From positions 1 through 64,000 of the forward strand of contig NZ_JANUGQ010000024.1 in assembly GCF_024756275.1 (NCBI RefSeq): 64,000 nt of DNA, read 5' to 3'. A program made the translations under genes and the position numbers. The stretch comes from Streptomyces pyxinae (lineage in GTDB: Bacteria > Actinomycetota > Actinomycetes > Streptomycetales > Streptomycetaceae). Shown here in pieces: positions 25,928-34,465 of this stretch. The notes under the pieces are model-generated. The model was not told where the DNA came from and did no database searches. It worked only from the letters and a program-made list of their open reading frames with translations. Positions within the stretch are counted from its first letter, which is position 1. Each line of letters begins with the position of its first letter.

Positions 25928-28587
25928 TCACCTGTCAGCGGCCCGGGTGCCCGGGGGCGTACGACGATCTGGGCGGCGGCGCGCTGTACTGCGACACCTG
26001 CGGGATGGCCCCGTTCGCCGCCCCGAACGGGGACCTCGCCTCACCGCCCACCACCGCCGCGATCCCGGCCGGCGCGGCGGCGGACGCCGGCCGGGACGGG
26101 TCCGCCGGGTCCACCGGCTCCGGCCCGGCCGGGTCCGGGGCCCCGGGCGCGGCACCGGCGGGCGGCGGGCGGGTGTCCCGGTCGGTGTCGGTGCGCAGCT
26201 CGGGTTCGCCGACCGGGCGGTCCGGGCGGTCCGGGCGCAGCGGGCTGGGCGCCGGTCTGGTCTCCGTACCGGACGTGCCCCGGCCCGACCCGCGCACGGC
26301 GGTGCTGGCGGACCCGGAGGTGCCGGAGCGCAAGCGGTACTGCTCCCGGTCGGACTGCGGCGCGCCGGTCGGCCGGGCGCGCGGCGGCCGCCCGGGCCGC
26401 ACCGAGGGCTTCTGCGTCAAGTGCGGGCACCCGTACTCCTTCGTGCCCAAGCTGCGCCCCGGCGAGATGGTGCACGGCCAGTACGAGGTGGCCGGCTGTC
26501 TGGCGCACGGCGGGCTCGGCTGGGTCTATCTCGCGGTGGACCGGGCGGTCTCGGACCGCTGGGTGGTGCTCAAGGGGCTGCTGGACTCCGGCGACGAGGA
26601 CGCCATGGCGGCGGCGATAGCCGAACGGCGTTTCCTGGCCGCCATCGAGCACTCCAACATCGTCCGGATCTACAACTTCGTGGAGCACCTGGACCCGCGC
26701 ACCGGCTCGCTCGACGGCTACATCGTCATGGAGTACGTCGGCGGCAAGTCGCTGAAGGAGATCGCCAACGGGCGGCGCGGCACGGACGGACGGCGCGATC
26801 CGCTGCCGGTCGAGCAGGCGTGCGCGTACGGCATCGAGGCGCTGGAGGCGCTCGGGCACCTGCACAGCCGCAAGCTGCTCTACTGCGACTTCAAGGTCGA
26901 CAACGCCATCCAGACCGAGGACCAGCTGAAGCTGATCGACATGGGCGCGGTGCGCCGGATGGACGACGAGGAGTCGCCGGTCTTCGGCACGGTCGGCTAC
27001 CAGGCCCCGGAGATCGCCACCACCGGCCCCTCGGTCGCCTCCGACCTCTACACGGTGGCCCGCACCCTGGCCGTGCTGACCTTCGACTTCCAGGGGTACA
27101 CCACGGTCTTCGCGCACGCCCTGCCCGGCCCCGAGCACATCGAGGTGTTCCGCAGACACGAGTCCTTCCACCGGCTGCTGGTGCGGGCGACCGCCCCGGA
27201 CCCGGGCCGCCGGTTCGCCTCGGCACGCGAGATGGCCGAGCAGCTCACGGGGGTGCTGCGGGAGGTGGTGGCGATACGGACCGGACGGCCGCGCCCCGCG
27301 CTCTCGACGCTCTTCGGCGCGGAGCCCCGGGTGACCGACACGGTGCTGTTCGCGGAGCCGGTGGACGAGGTGTCCGCCCTGGGCTCCCGGCCCGCCCCGG
27401 TCCGCCGGCTGTTCCCCCGCGCCCGCGCGCTGGGGTCCGGCCGGGAGGCGGCGGAGGCGGGCGGGCCCGGTCCGGAGGCGGACGGAGAGCTCGGCCCGGA
27501 GGCGGGTCCGGGGGCTGACGGGGGGCCCGGCCCGCAGGCGGGTCCTGGCGCGGGGCTGCCCGGGGCGGGTGTGCCGGGAGCGCCGGGGTCGCGGGCGGGG
27601 GCCGGGGTGCCCGGGTCCCGGGTGCCGGAGGTCCCGGGGTCGCGGGCGGGGGCCGGGGCGCTGCTCGCCGGGATGGACGAGGGAGCCACGGCGCTGGCGC
27701 TGCCGGTGCCCCGGGTGGACCCGGACGACCCGAACGCCGGTTTCCTGGCCGGGTTCGCCACCGCCGCGCCGGCCGAGCTGATCGCCGCCCTGGCCGCCGC
27801 GCCCGCCTGCTCGGCCGAGCTGCGGCTGCGGGAGCTGCGCGCCCTGCTGGAGCTGGGCGAGCGGGAGGGGGCCGGGGTCGCCCTCGAGGCGCTGGACGAA
27901 CAACTGCCGGACGACTGGCGGGTGGTCTGGTACCGGGGCGTGGCGGCGCTGGCGGCCGGCGACCCGGTGGGCGCCGCGCTCGCCTTCGACGCGGTCCACG
28001 ACGCCTTCCCCGGCGAGCCCGTGCCCAAGCTGGCGCTCGGGGTCTGCGCGGAGGCGGTGGGCCGGCTCGACGCGGCCGGCGGCTACTACCAGCTGGTGTG
28101 GACGACCGACCCCGGCTTCGTGAGCGCCGCGTTCGGGCTGGCCCGGGTGCGGCTGGCCGCCGGTGACCGGGCGGGCGCGGTGCGGGCGCTGGAGTCGGTG
28201 CCGGGCGCGTCGATCCACTACACGGCCGCGCGGGTGGCGGCGGTACGGGCCCGGCTGCGGCACCGCTCACCGCGCGAGCCGCTCGCCGGCGATCTGACGG
28301 CCGCCGCCGCGCAGGTGGTGGCGTTGCGGCAGTTCGGTCTGGACACGGTGCGGTACGAGCGGCTGTCGGCCGAGGTGCTGGGCCTGGCGCTGGACTGGGT
28401 GCTCTCCGGCCGTCCCGGAGCGGACCCGGCCCCCGCCGAACTGCTGGGCTGCCGACTGGACGAGCGGGGGCTCCGGTTCGGTCTGGAGCGCTCCTACCGG
28501 GTGCTGGCCCGGCTCGCCCAGCGCGGTGACGAGAGGTACGACTTGGTGGAGCGGGCCAACCGCCTCCGCCCCCGGACATGGGTGTGA
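25924..28587 (+). CDS. pknG: PknG-like serine/threonine protein kinase
   Basis: An 887-residue soluble kinase with the PknG plan: N-terminal metal-binding region, kinase domain, C-terminal TPR. Cysteines 4, 9, 23 and 26 form one zinc-ribbon-like site, and YCSRSDC...FCVKCGHPY a second just before the kinase. The kinase has ATP lysine Lys217 (VVLKGL), catalytic Asp322 in YCDFKVDN (instead of HRD), Asp339 in DMG (instead of DFG) and the FGTVGYQAPEI activation-loop end. These variants resemble mycobacterial PknG. Residues about 500-590 are Gly/Pro/Ala-rich spacer, then TPRs to the end. GTG 25924 overlaps the previous stop. It probably phosphorylates FHA-binding partners under GlnX/GlnH control. 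Confidence 0.9.
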   Translation: MITCQRPGCPGAYDDLGGGALYCDTCGMAPFAAPNGDLASPPTTAAIPAGAAADAGRDGSAGSTGSGPAGSGAPGAAPAGGGRVSRSVSVRSSGSPTGRSGRSGRSGLGAGLVSVPDVPRPDPRTAVLADPEVPERKRYCSRSDCGAPVGRARGGRPGRTEGFCVKCGHPYSFVPKLRPGEMVHGQYEVAGCLAHGGLGWVYLAVDRAVSDRWVVLKGLLDSGDEDAMAAAIAERRFLAAIEHSNIVRIYNFVEHLDPRTGSLDGYIVMEYVGGKSLKEIANGRRGTDGRRDPLPVEQACAYGIEALEALGHLHSRKLLYCDFKVDNAIQTEDQLKLIDMGAVRRMDDEESPVFGTVGYQAPEIATTGPSVASDLYTVARTLAVLTFDFQGYTTVFAHALPGPEHIEVFRRHESFHRLLVRATAPDPGRRFASAREMAEQLTGVLREVVAIRTGRPRPALSTLFGAEPRVTDTVLFAEPVDEVSALGSRPAPVRRLFPRARALGSGREAAEAGGPGPEADGELGPEAGPGADGGPGPQAGPGAGLPGAGVPGAPGSRAGAGVPGSRVPEVPGSRAGAGALLAGMDEGATALALPVPRVDPDDPNAGFLAGFATAAPAELIAALAAAPACSAELRLRELRALLELGEREGAGVALEALDEQLPDDWRVVWYRGVAALAAGDPVGAALAFDAVHDAFPGEPVPKLALGVCAEAVGRLDAAGGYYQLVWTTDPGFVSAAFGLARVRLAAGDRAGAVRALESVPGASIHYTAARVAAVRARLRHRSPREPLAGDLTAAAAQVVALRQFGLDTVRYERLSAEVLGLALDWVLSGRPGADPAPAELLGCRLDERGLRFGLERSYRVLARLAQRGDERYDLVERANRLRPRTWV

Positions 28588-30459
28588 ATGATGGAGCGGA
28601 TGCACCGGCCGGCGGCCGTGTCGAAGTGCCCCGGCTGCGAGGAGCCGCTGGAGCAGGGTGATCTGTACTGCGGGGCATGCGGGTACGACCTGTCGGCCGT
28701 GCCCCCGCCACCACCGGACCGGCCGACCGTGCCGGTGGGATCGGGGGGATCGACGGGTTCGCCGGGCTCCGAGGGCTCGGTGGGCCCCGAGGGACTGGTG
28801 AGGTCGGTGAGCTCGGTGGGTTCAGTGAGCTCGGTGACTTCGGTGACTTCGGTGGACTACGGAGGAGCTGTGGAACCGGCGGGCTCCGAGGGTCCAGTGG
28901 GATCGGTGGAACCCGGCGGATCGATGGGACCCGGTGGGTCGATGGGGTCCGGTGGGTCGATGGGGTCCGGTGGATCGATGCAACCCGGTGGATCGATGGG
29001 GCCGGCGGGTTCGCCGGGGTCCATGGCGGTGCCGGCGGTGGCCGGTTCCTCCGGGCCGGGCCCGGTGTGGCCGGCCGCACCGGGCGCCGGGCCGGTGGCC
29101 GCGGGGCGGACCGGTGCGGTGCCGGACGGCGACCGGGGCCTGCCCGGGATGGACCGGAACGGCGACTTTCCCCTGGCGCCCCCGGAGCCGCCCGTACCTC
29201 CCGCTTCGGCCGCGCCCCCGGTGCCGGCCGTCCCCCCGGTGCCGCCCGCGCCGCCCGTGCCCCCGGGGGCGCCCGTCCCGGAGCCGTACGCCGGTGCCGG
29301 GGCGGGGACGTACCCGGGCGGGCCCGGAGCCGGGGCCGCGGACGGGCCCGGTGAGGCCGGCGCGCCCGATGGTCCGGAGCCGTCCGGCGCCCCGGAGGCG
29401 CCCGCCGGGCCGGTGCCACCCGGGGCCGGGGCCGGGTCGGCCGGAGCGGGGCGGTGCGTGGCGTGCGGGACCGGACGGCCGGGCCGGGAGGGGTACTGCG
29501 AACGCTGCGGTCACGCCCAGCCGCGCGCCCGGGACCATGTGGAGGAGGAGGCGGGACCGGCCGCCGCCGTGACCGACCGGGGGCTGCGCCACCACCGCAA
29601 CGAGGACGCGTTCACGGTCGCCGCGACGGCGCTGCCGGACGGTTCGCCCGCCGTGGTCGCGGTCGTCTGCGACGGGGTGTCGTCCGCCACCCGCCCCGAC
29701 GAGGCGTCGGCCGCCGCCGCGGACACCGCGGGGGCCTCGCTGCGGGCGGCCCTGGAGTGCGGCACCCATCCGCGGATGGCCATGCACGAGGCGATCGTCG
29801 CCGCCGCCGGGGCCGTCGACGCGCTGGCGGCCCGGAAGGCCGGGGCGGACGACGGGGCGTCCGGCGGCCCGGACCCCGAGCCGCGCCACCACCGGAACGC
29901 CCCCGCCTGCACCCTGGTCGGCGCGGTCGTGGCGAGCGGGCTGCTGGTGGTCGGCTGGGTCGGGGACAGCCGGGTCTACTGGGTGCCCGACGACCGCTCC
30001 ACCCCGCCCGCCCGGCTGACCGAGGACGACTCCTGGGCCGCCCAGATGGTGGCGGCGGGACTGATGGGCGAGGCCGAGGCGTACGCGGACGCCCGGGCCC
30101 ACGCGATCACCGGCTGGCTGGGCGCCGACGCGTACGAACTCGACCCGCACACCGCCTCGTTCACCCCGGACCGGCCGGGCGTGGTGGTGGTCTGCACGGA
30201 CGGCCTGTGGAACTACGCGGAGGCGGCCGAGGCGATGGCCCGGGTCGTCCCCCCGGACGCCGCAGCCCGGCCGCTGGACGCCGCCCGGGTGCTGCTCGGT
30301 CACGCGCTCGACGGCGGCGGGCACGACAATGTGACGGTGGCGGTGCTGCCGGTCGTCCCGGCCGCCGGTGCCGCCGGGGCCATCGGGGATTCCGAGACCG
30401 CCGAAACCGCGTCCCCGGCGTCGGGCGGCACCGGTACGGACGGAATCACCCCGACGTGA
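28588..30459 (+). CDS. PP2C-type protein phosphatase with two zinc ribbons
   Basis: A 623-residue protein that begins directly after the PknG stop. Cys14, Cys17, Cys28 and Cys31 form one zinc ribbon, and Cys290, Cys293, Cys304 and Cys307 a second. Between them lie about 250 residues of Ser/Gly/Pro-rich sequence, including runs of SVSSV and GGSMGP built on short DNA repeats. Residues 320-600 are a PP2C phosphatase with all metal-site motifs: RNEDAF, VCDGVSS, VGDSRVYW, CTDGLWN and HDNVTV. It is predicted to remove phosphate added by the adjacent kinase. ATG 28588 is the start; the ribosome site is weak, fitting translational coupling. A strong hairpin follows. Confidence 0.9.
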   Translation: MMERMHRPAAVSKCPGCEEPLEQGDLYCGACGYDLSAVPPPPPDRPTVPVGSGGSTGSPGSEGSVGPEGLVRSVSSVGSVSSVTSVTSVDYGGAVEPAGSEGPVGSVEPGGSMGPGGSMGSGGSMGSGGSMQPGGSMGPAGSPGSMAVPAVAGSSGPGPVWPAAPGAGPVAAGRTGAVPDGDRGLPGMDRNGDFPLAPPEPPVPPASAAPPVPAVPPVPPAPPVPPGAPVPEPYAGAGAGTYPGGPGAGAADGPGEAGAPDGPEPSGAPEAPAGPVPPGAGAGSAGAGRCVACGTGRPGREGYCERCGHAQPRARDHVEEEAGPAAAVTDRGLRHHRNEDAFTVAATALPDGSPAVVAVVCDGVSSATRPDEASAAAADTAGASLRAALECGTHPRMAMHEAIVAAAGAVDALAARKAGADDGASGGPDPEPRHHRNAPACTLVGAVVASGLLVVGWVGDSRVYWVPDDRSTPPARLTEDDSWAAQMVAAGLMGEAEAYADARAHAITGWLGADAYELDPHTASFTPDRPGVVVVCTDGLWNYAEAAEAMARVVPPDAAARPLDAARVLLGHALDGGGHDNVTVAVLPVVPAAGAAGAIGDSETAETASPASGGTGTDGITPT

Positions 30460-30790
30460 CGTTCCGTCACCGGACATTCGGGGAAGCCCCGTTCCTGGGG
30501 TGACGTGCCGGTGACCGGCCGGGGCCCGCCGGGCCCCGGCCGGTGAAGGCGCCGGTGCCGGCGGTCCGCCGCCGGTCCACCGGGCGGCCGGGACCGCCGT
30601 GTCCGGAGGTGCCGCCGCCGGTGCCCCGTGCCGTCGCCTCCCGCACCACGCCCGCAGCACCCCGCACCGCCCCGCACCACCTCCGGCAGCAGCCCGTCCC
30701 GCCGGCCACGTCCCTCCGGCCCCGTCCCACCGGAGTCCCGCCCGTACCGTCCACGGCGTCCCGCCGAACAGGCCCGAGGAGCCCCAGCAG
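30460..30790. other. Intergenic gap between phosphatase and vWA genes
   Basis: These 331 nt hold a strong hairpin at 30514-30544 and then a Pro-coding-like CCGCACC-rich stretch with no supported gene. GAGGAG at 30777-30782 is the ribosome site of the vWA gene. No clear promoter hexamers were found, so whether the vWA and FHA genes have their own promoter is open. Confidence 0.5.
30514..30544. terminator. 14-bp perfect hairpin after the phosphatase gene
   Basis: Arms ACCGGCCGGGGCCC and their exact complement flank a 3-nt loop GCC, 55 nt after the PP2C stop. It may end or attenuate the glnX-to-phosphatase transcript. Confidence 0.75.
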
Positions 30791-32239
30791 ATGGCGAACT
30801 TCTCCAAGTCGAAGGTGCCGCAGTTCTCGGTGGAGGTGTACCAGAACGCCTATCTGCCGGAGGGCGGCCGGGAGGTGCACGCGATCGTCTCGGTCACCTC
30901 CACCGGCGGCGGCACCAGCGGCGGGGCACCGCTCGTCGCCGACGCGGTGCCGGGCCCGGGACACGGACCGGGCGGATCCGGCGGGCCGGGCGGCTCGGAC
31001 GGGCCGGACGGACCCGGCGGACCGGGTGGCCCCGGCGGCTCCGGCGGGCAGCGGGGCGGCGGCGCGGCTGTGGTGATCATGGTGGACTGCTCGGGCTCGA
31101 TGGAGTACCCGGCCGGGAAGATGCGGCACGCCCGGGAGGCCACCGCCGCCGCCATCGACACCCTGCGCGACGGGGTCGCCTTCGCGGTGGTGGCCGGCAC
31201 CCACGAGGCCGCCGAGGTCTTCCCGGGCGGCGGCCGGCTGGCGGTGGCCGACGCCGGCACCCGCGCGGCGGCCCGGACGGCGCTGCGCCGGCTGACCGCC
31301 TCCGGAGGCACCGCGATCGGCACCTGGCTGACCCTGGCCGGCCGGCTGCTGGCCGGCTCGGACGCCCCGATCCGGCACGGCGTCCTGCTCACCGACGGAC
31401 GGAACGAGCACGAGTCGCCGGCCGGGCTGCGGGCCGCCCTCGACGCCTGCGCCGGCCGCTTCACCTGTGACGCGCGGGGCGTGGGCACCGACTGGGAGGT
31501 CAAGGAGGTCACCGGGATCGCCGCCGCGCTGCTCGGCACCGCCGACATCGTCGCCGACCCGTCCGGCCTCGCCGCCGACTTCCGGGCGATGATGGAGCAC
31601 GCCATGGGCAAGGAGGTCGCGGACGTCGGACTGCGGCTGTGGACGCCGGTCGGCGCGGAGATCCGGTACGTCAAGCAGGTGGCCCCGGCGGTGGTGGACC
31701 TGACCGGGCGGCGTACGGAGGCGGGACCGCGCCTCGGCGACTACCCGACCGGCTCCTGGGGCGACGAGTCCCGCGACTACCACCTCTGCGTCCGGGTCCC
31801 GGAGGCGGGCGTGGGCCAGGAGATGCTGGCCGCCCGGGTCTCGCTGGTGCTGCCGGACCCGGCAGGCGGGGCGCCGGGGACCGTGGGGCAGGGCCTCGTC
31901 CGGGCGGTGTGGACCGACGACCTGGCCGCCTCCACGGCGATCAATCCGCAGGTCGCGCACTACAGCGGACAGGCCGAGCTGGCCCGCGCCATCCAGCAGG
32001 GACTGGCCGCGCGCAAGGCGGGCGACCCGGACGGCGCGACCGCGCGGCTGGGCCGGGCGGTGCAGCTGGCGGCGGCCTCCGGAAACGCGGAGACGGCGAA
32101 ACTGCTTTCGAAGGTGGTGGACGTGGTCGACGTGGCGACCGGTACTGTGCGACTGAAGGCAAAGGTCGCGGAGGCGGACGAGATGACCCTCGAAACGCGC
32201 TCCATCAAGACCGTTCGCGTCAAAAGCGTAAAGAAGTGA
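30791..32239 (+). CDS. vWA-domain protein (TerY-like)
   Basis: A 482-residue cytoplasmic protein with a von Willebrand factor A domain. The metal-ion-dependent adhesion site starts at Asp99 (DCSGSM), the conserved threonine is in SGGTAIGTW, and the late aspartate is in LLTDGRNE. A beta-rich part follows (about residues 275-380), then a helical end (LARAIQQGLAARKAGDPDGA) and a basic C-terminus. A Gly-rich insertion lies before the MIDAS strand. The start ATG 30791 has GAGGAG 8 nt upstream and gives MANFSKSKVPQFSVEVYQNA. Its position between a PP2C phosphatase and an FHA protein, downstream of a kinase, matches TerY-P type phosphorylation modules. Confidence 0.87.
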   Translation: MANFSKSKVPQFSVEVYQNAYLPEGGREVHAIVSVTSTGGGTSGGAPLVADAVPGPGHGPGGSGGPGGSDGPDGPGGPGGPGGSGGQRGGGAAVVIMVDCSGSMEYPAGKMRHAREATAAAIDTLRDGVAFAVVAGTHEAAEVFPGGGRLAVADAGTRAAARTALRRLTASGGTAIGTWLTLAGRLLAGSDAPIRHGVLLTDGRNEHESPAGLRAALDACAGRFTCDARGVGTDWEVKEVTGIAAALLGTADIVADPSGLAADFRAMMEHAMGKEVADVGLRLWTPVGAEIRYVKQVAPAVVDLTGRRTEAGPRLGDYPTGSWGDESRDYHLCVRVPEAGVGQEMLAARVSLVLPDPAGGAPGTVGQGLVRAVWTDDLAASTAINPQVAHYSGQAELARAIQQGLAARKAGDPDGATARLGRAVQLAAASGNAETAKLLSKVVDVVDVATGTVRLKAKVAEADEMTLETRSIKTVRVKSVKK

Positions 32240-32352
32240 CCGTACCGCGGTCGGACTTCGCGCCTGCCCCGGGTGACGGCACCGGGGGCGGGCGCGCAGC
32301 CGCGGAAGCGACACCGGCCCGCCGGCCGGCGGAGAAAGGGGGAAGCGCCGAC

Positions 32353-34371
32353 ATGCCGACCTGCCCGAACGGACACCAGTCGGATTCCGACGACTGGTGC
32401 GAGGTCTGCGGCCATCGCATGGCCGGTACGGCGCCCGCGGGCGCCGTACCGCCGCCCCCTCCCCCGCCGCCGGGCTACGGCCACCCCGGCGGCCACGCCC
32501 CCGCACCGGGCCGGGACCCGGGCGCCGGCGGGCGGGCCGAGCTCTGCCCGCAGTGCCGTACGCCCCGGGAGGCCGGGGCGCCGTTCTGCGAGGAGTGCCG
32601 CTGGAACTTCGTCACCGGCACGGCGACCTCGTACACCCCCATCTCCACCGGCCCCCGCCGCTCCCCGTCTCCGGCCCCGGCCCCGGGCGGCCCCACGGGC
32701 CCGGGCGGTCACCAGGCGCCGGGCGGCGGCCCGGCCTTCCCGCCGCCGGGCGCCCCGGGACACGGCCCCGGCCGCCCGGGCGGCCCCGGTAGCGGTATGC
32801 CCGCCGGGCCCGGCGCTCCCTCCGGTCCGGGTGCTCCCGGACCGGGGGCCGGCCTGCCGCCCGGCTACCGGCCGGAGCCTCCGTCGTCCGGGCCCGCGGA
32901 CCCCTTCGAGTACCAGGGCTCCCACTACCAGGGCTCCCGTCCGTCCCGGGTGAACCGTCCGGCCGAGCCGCTCCCCGAGGAGCCCCCGGAGCCGGGCGCC
33001 GCCCCGGGGCCGTACCGGGGCCAGGAGCAGGGCCAGGCCAGCCAGGGGCAGCGGGGCCAGGGGCAGGGCCTCGCCGGGCTGCCCCGGCGGACCCCCGGCC
33101 GTCCGGGCGTCTCCGGCTTCGACCGGCCGTCGGCACCCGGATTCGACCGTCCGGCGGCACCCGGATCCGACCGTCCGGCGCCCGAATTCGACCGGCCCTC
33201 GGCGGCCGGTGAACACCCCGCGCCCGGATTCGACCGGCCCGTCCCGGGAGCCGACCGCCCGGCGACCGGTTTCGACCGGCCCGCCTCCGGCCCCGGTAGC
33301 CCCTGGCCGGACGCCGGGCGTCCCGCGCCGGAGCCCGACCGTTCCGAGGCCGGCTTCGGGCCCGGCGTACCCGAACCCGGCCGGCCCGCGTCCGATTTCG
33401 GGCGCCCCGTGCCGGAGGCCGGCCGGCCCGTCCCGCCGCCCGCGCGGCAGGGCTTCGAGGAGAGCTCGGCTCCCCCGCCGCTGCGGCCGCGCCGCCGGGC
33501 CGCCGACGACGACTGGGTGCTGCCGCCGCCGTCCGGCCCCGAGCCCACCGCTTCCCCGGAGCACCGGGCCCCGGAGCGGCCCGCCCAGGAGCACCGGGCG
33601 CCCGAGCCCGGGTTCCCGGGACCCGGGTTCCCGGCGCCCGAGCCGGAGTTCCGGGAGGCCGCCCCGCAGCCGCCCGCCGCGCCGGAGCACCGGGCGCCGG
33701 AGCGGCACGCTCCCGAGCGCCGGCCGGAGCCGGAGTCCTGGCCCCCGGAGCACCGTTCCGCGCCCGAGCCGGGTCCCGGGCGGCCGGAGCCGGAGCCCTG
33801 GGCCGCGCCCGAGCACCGTCCGGCGCCCGAGCGGCACGCCCCGGAGCAGTCGCCGTTCCCGCCCGCGCCGCAGGCTCCGTCGGGCCCCGCCGCGCCGCCC
33901 CCGGCGCCCGTGCCCGCCCCGCCGTCCCCCGGGCCGGCCGGACAGCCGCCCGCGACCGGCCCGGCCGGGCACTGGACGGCGGTCGTGGCGCCGGACCGGG
34001 AGTACTTCCTGGCGATGATGGAACGCAGCGGCCCCGAGGCCGCCGGGCTGAGCCTGCCCGCGTACGCCCCGGAGCAGCAGCTGCCGCTGGCCGGTGACCG
34101 GATCACCATCGGCCGGCGCCGGCACTCCACGGGCGAGTCGCCGGACATCGACCTGTCGGTGCCGCCGGAGGACCCGGGCGTCTCGCACCAGCACGCGGTG
34201 CTGGTGCGGCAGCCGGACGGCTCCTGGTCGGTGGTCGACCAGAACTCCACCAACGGCACCACGATCAACGGGGCCGAGGAGCCGATCCAGCCCTATGTGC
34301 CGGTGCCGCTCCGGGAGGGCGACCGGGTGCACGTCGGGGCCTGGACCACCATCACCGTCCGGCGCGGCTGA
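32353..34371 (+). CDS. FHA-domain protein with two zinc ribbons and Pro-rich linker
   Basis: A 672-residue adaptor. Cys4, Cys16 and Cys19 with His8 form an N-terminal zinc-ribbon-like site, and Cys65, Cys68, Cys79 and Cys82 a second. About 450 residues of Pro/Gly/Ala-rich linker follow, with repeats such as PGFDRP and PEHRAPER. The C-terminal ~95 residues are an FHA domain: ITIGRRR, VSHQHAVL and NSTNGTTING hold the phosphothreonine-binding Arg, Ser, His and Asn-Gly. This matches a target or reader of the upstream kinase, much as GarA/OdhI FHA proteins are PknG substrates. I use ATG 32353 (GGGGGAAG upstream); GTG 32236 would overlap the vWA stop and add 39 residues. Confidence 0.88.
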   Translation: MPTCPNGHQSDSDDWCEVCGHRMAGTAPAGAVPPPPPPPPGYGHPGGHAPAPGRDPGAGGRAELCPQCRTPREAGAPFCEECRWNFVTGTATSYTPISTGPRRSPSPAPAPGGPTGPGGHQAPGGGPAFPPPGAPGHGPGRPGGPGSGMPAGPGAPSGPGAPGPGAGLPPGYRPEPPSSGPADPFEYQGSHYQGSRPSRVNRPAEPLPEEPPEPGAAPGPYRGQEQGQASQGQRGQGQGLAGLPRRTPGRPGVSGFDRPSAPGFDRPAAPGSDRPAPEFDRPSAAGEHPAPGFDRPVPGADRPATGFDRPASGPGSPWPDAGRPAPEPDRSEAGFGPGVPEPGRPASDFGRPVPEAGRPVPPPARQGFEESSAPPPLRPRRRAADDDWVLPPPSGPEPTASPEHRAPERPAQEHRAPEPGFPGPGFPAPEPEFREAAPQPPAAPEHRAPERHAPERRPEPESWPPEHRSAPEPGPGRPEPEPWAAPEHRPAPERHAPEQSPFPPAPQAPSGPAAPPPAPVPAPPSPGPAGQPPATGPAGHWTAVVAPDREYFLAMMERSGPEAAGLSLPAYAPEQQLPLAGDRITIGRRRHSTGESPDIDLSVPPEDPGVSHQHAVLVRQPDGSWSVVDQNSTNGTTINGAEEPIQPYVPVPLREGDRVHVGAWTTITVRRG

Positions 34372-34416
34372 CGGCCGGCGGCCCCGTGCCGGCTCACCGG
34401 CCGCGCACCCGGCCCA

Positions 34417-34465
34417 CCGGCCGGTGAGCACGGCGACCGTACCGGCCGCCGTGCTCACCGGCCGG
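34417..34465. terminator. 18-bp perfect hairpin between convergent genes
   Basis: Arms CCGGCCGGTGAGCACGGC (34417-34434) and their exact complement (34448-34465) flank a 13-nt loop. The right arm overlaps the last codons of the opposing methyltransferase gene. It probably ends transcription from both sides. Confidence 0.82.
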
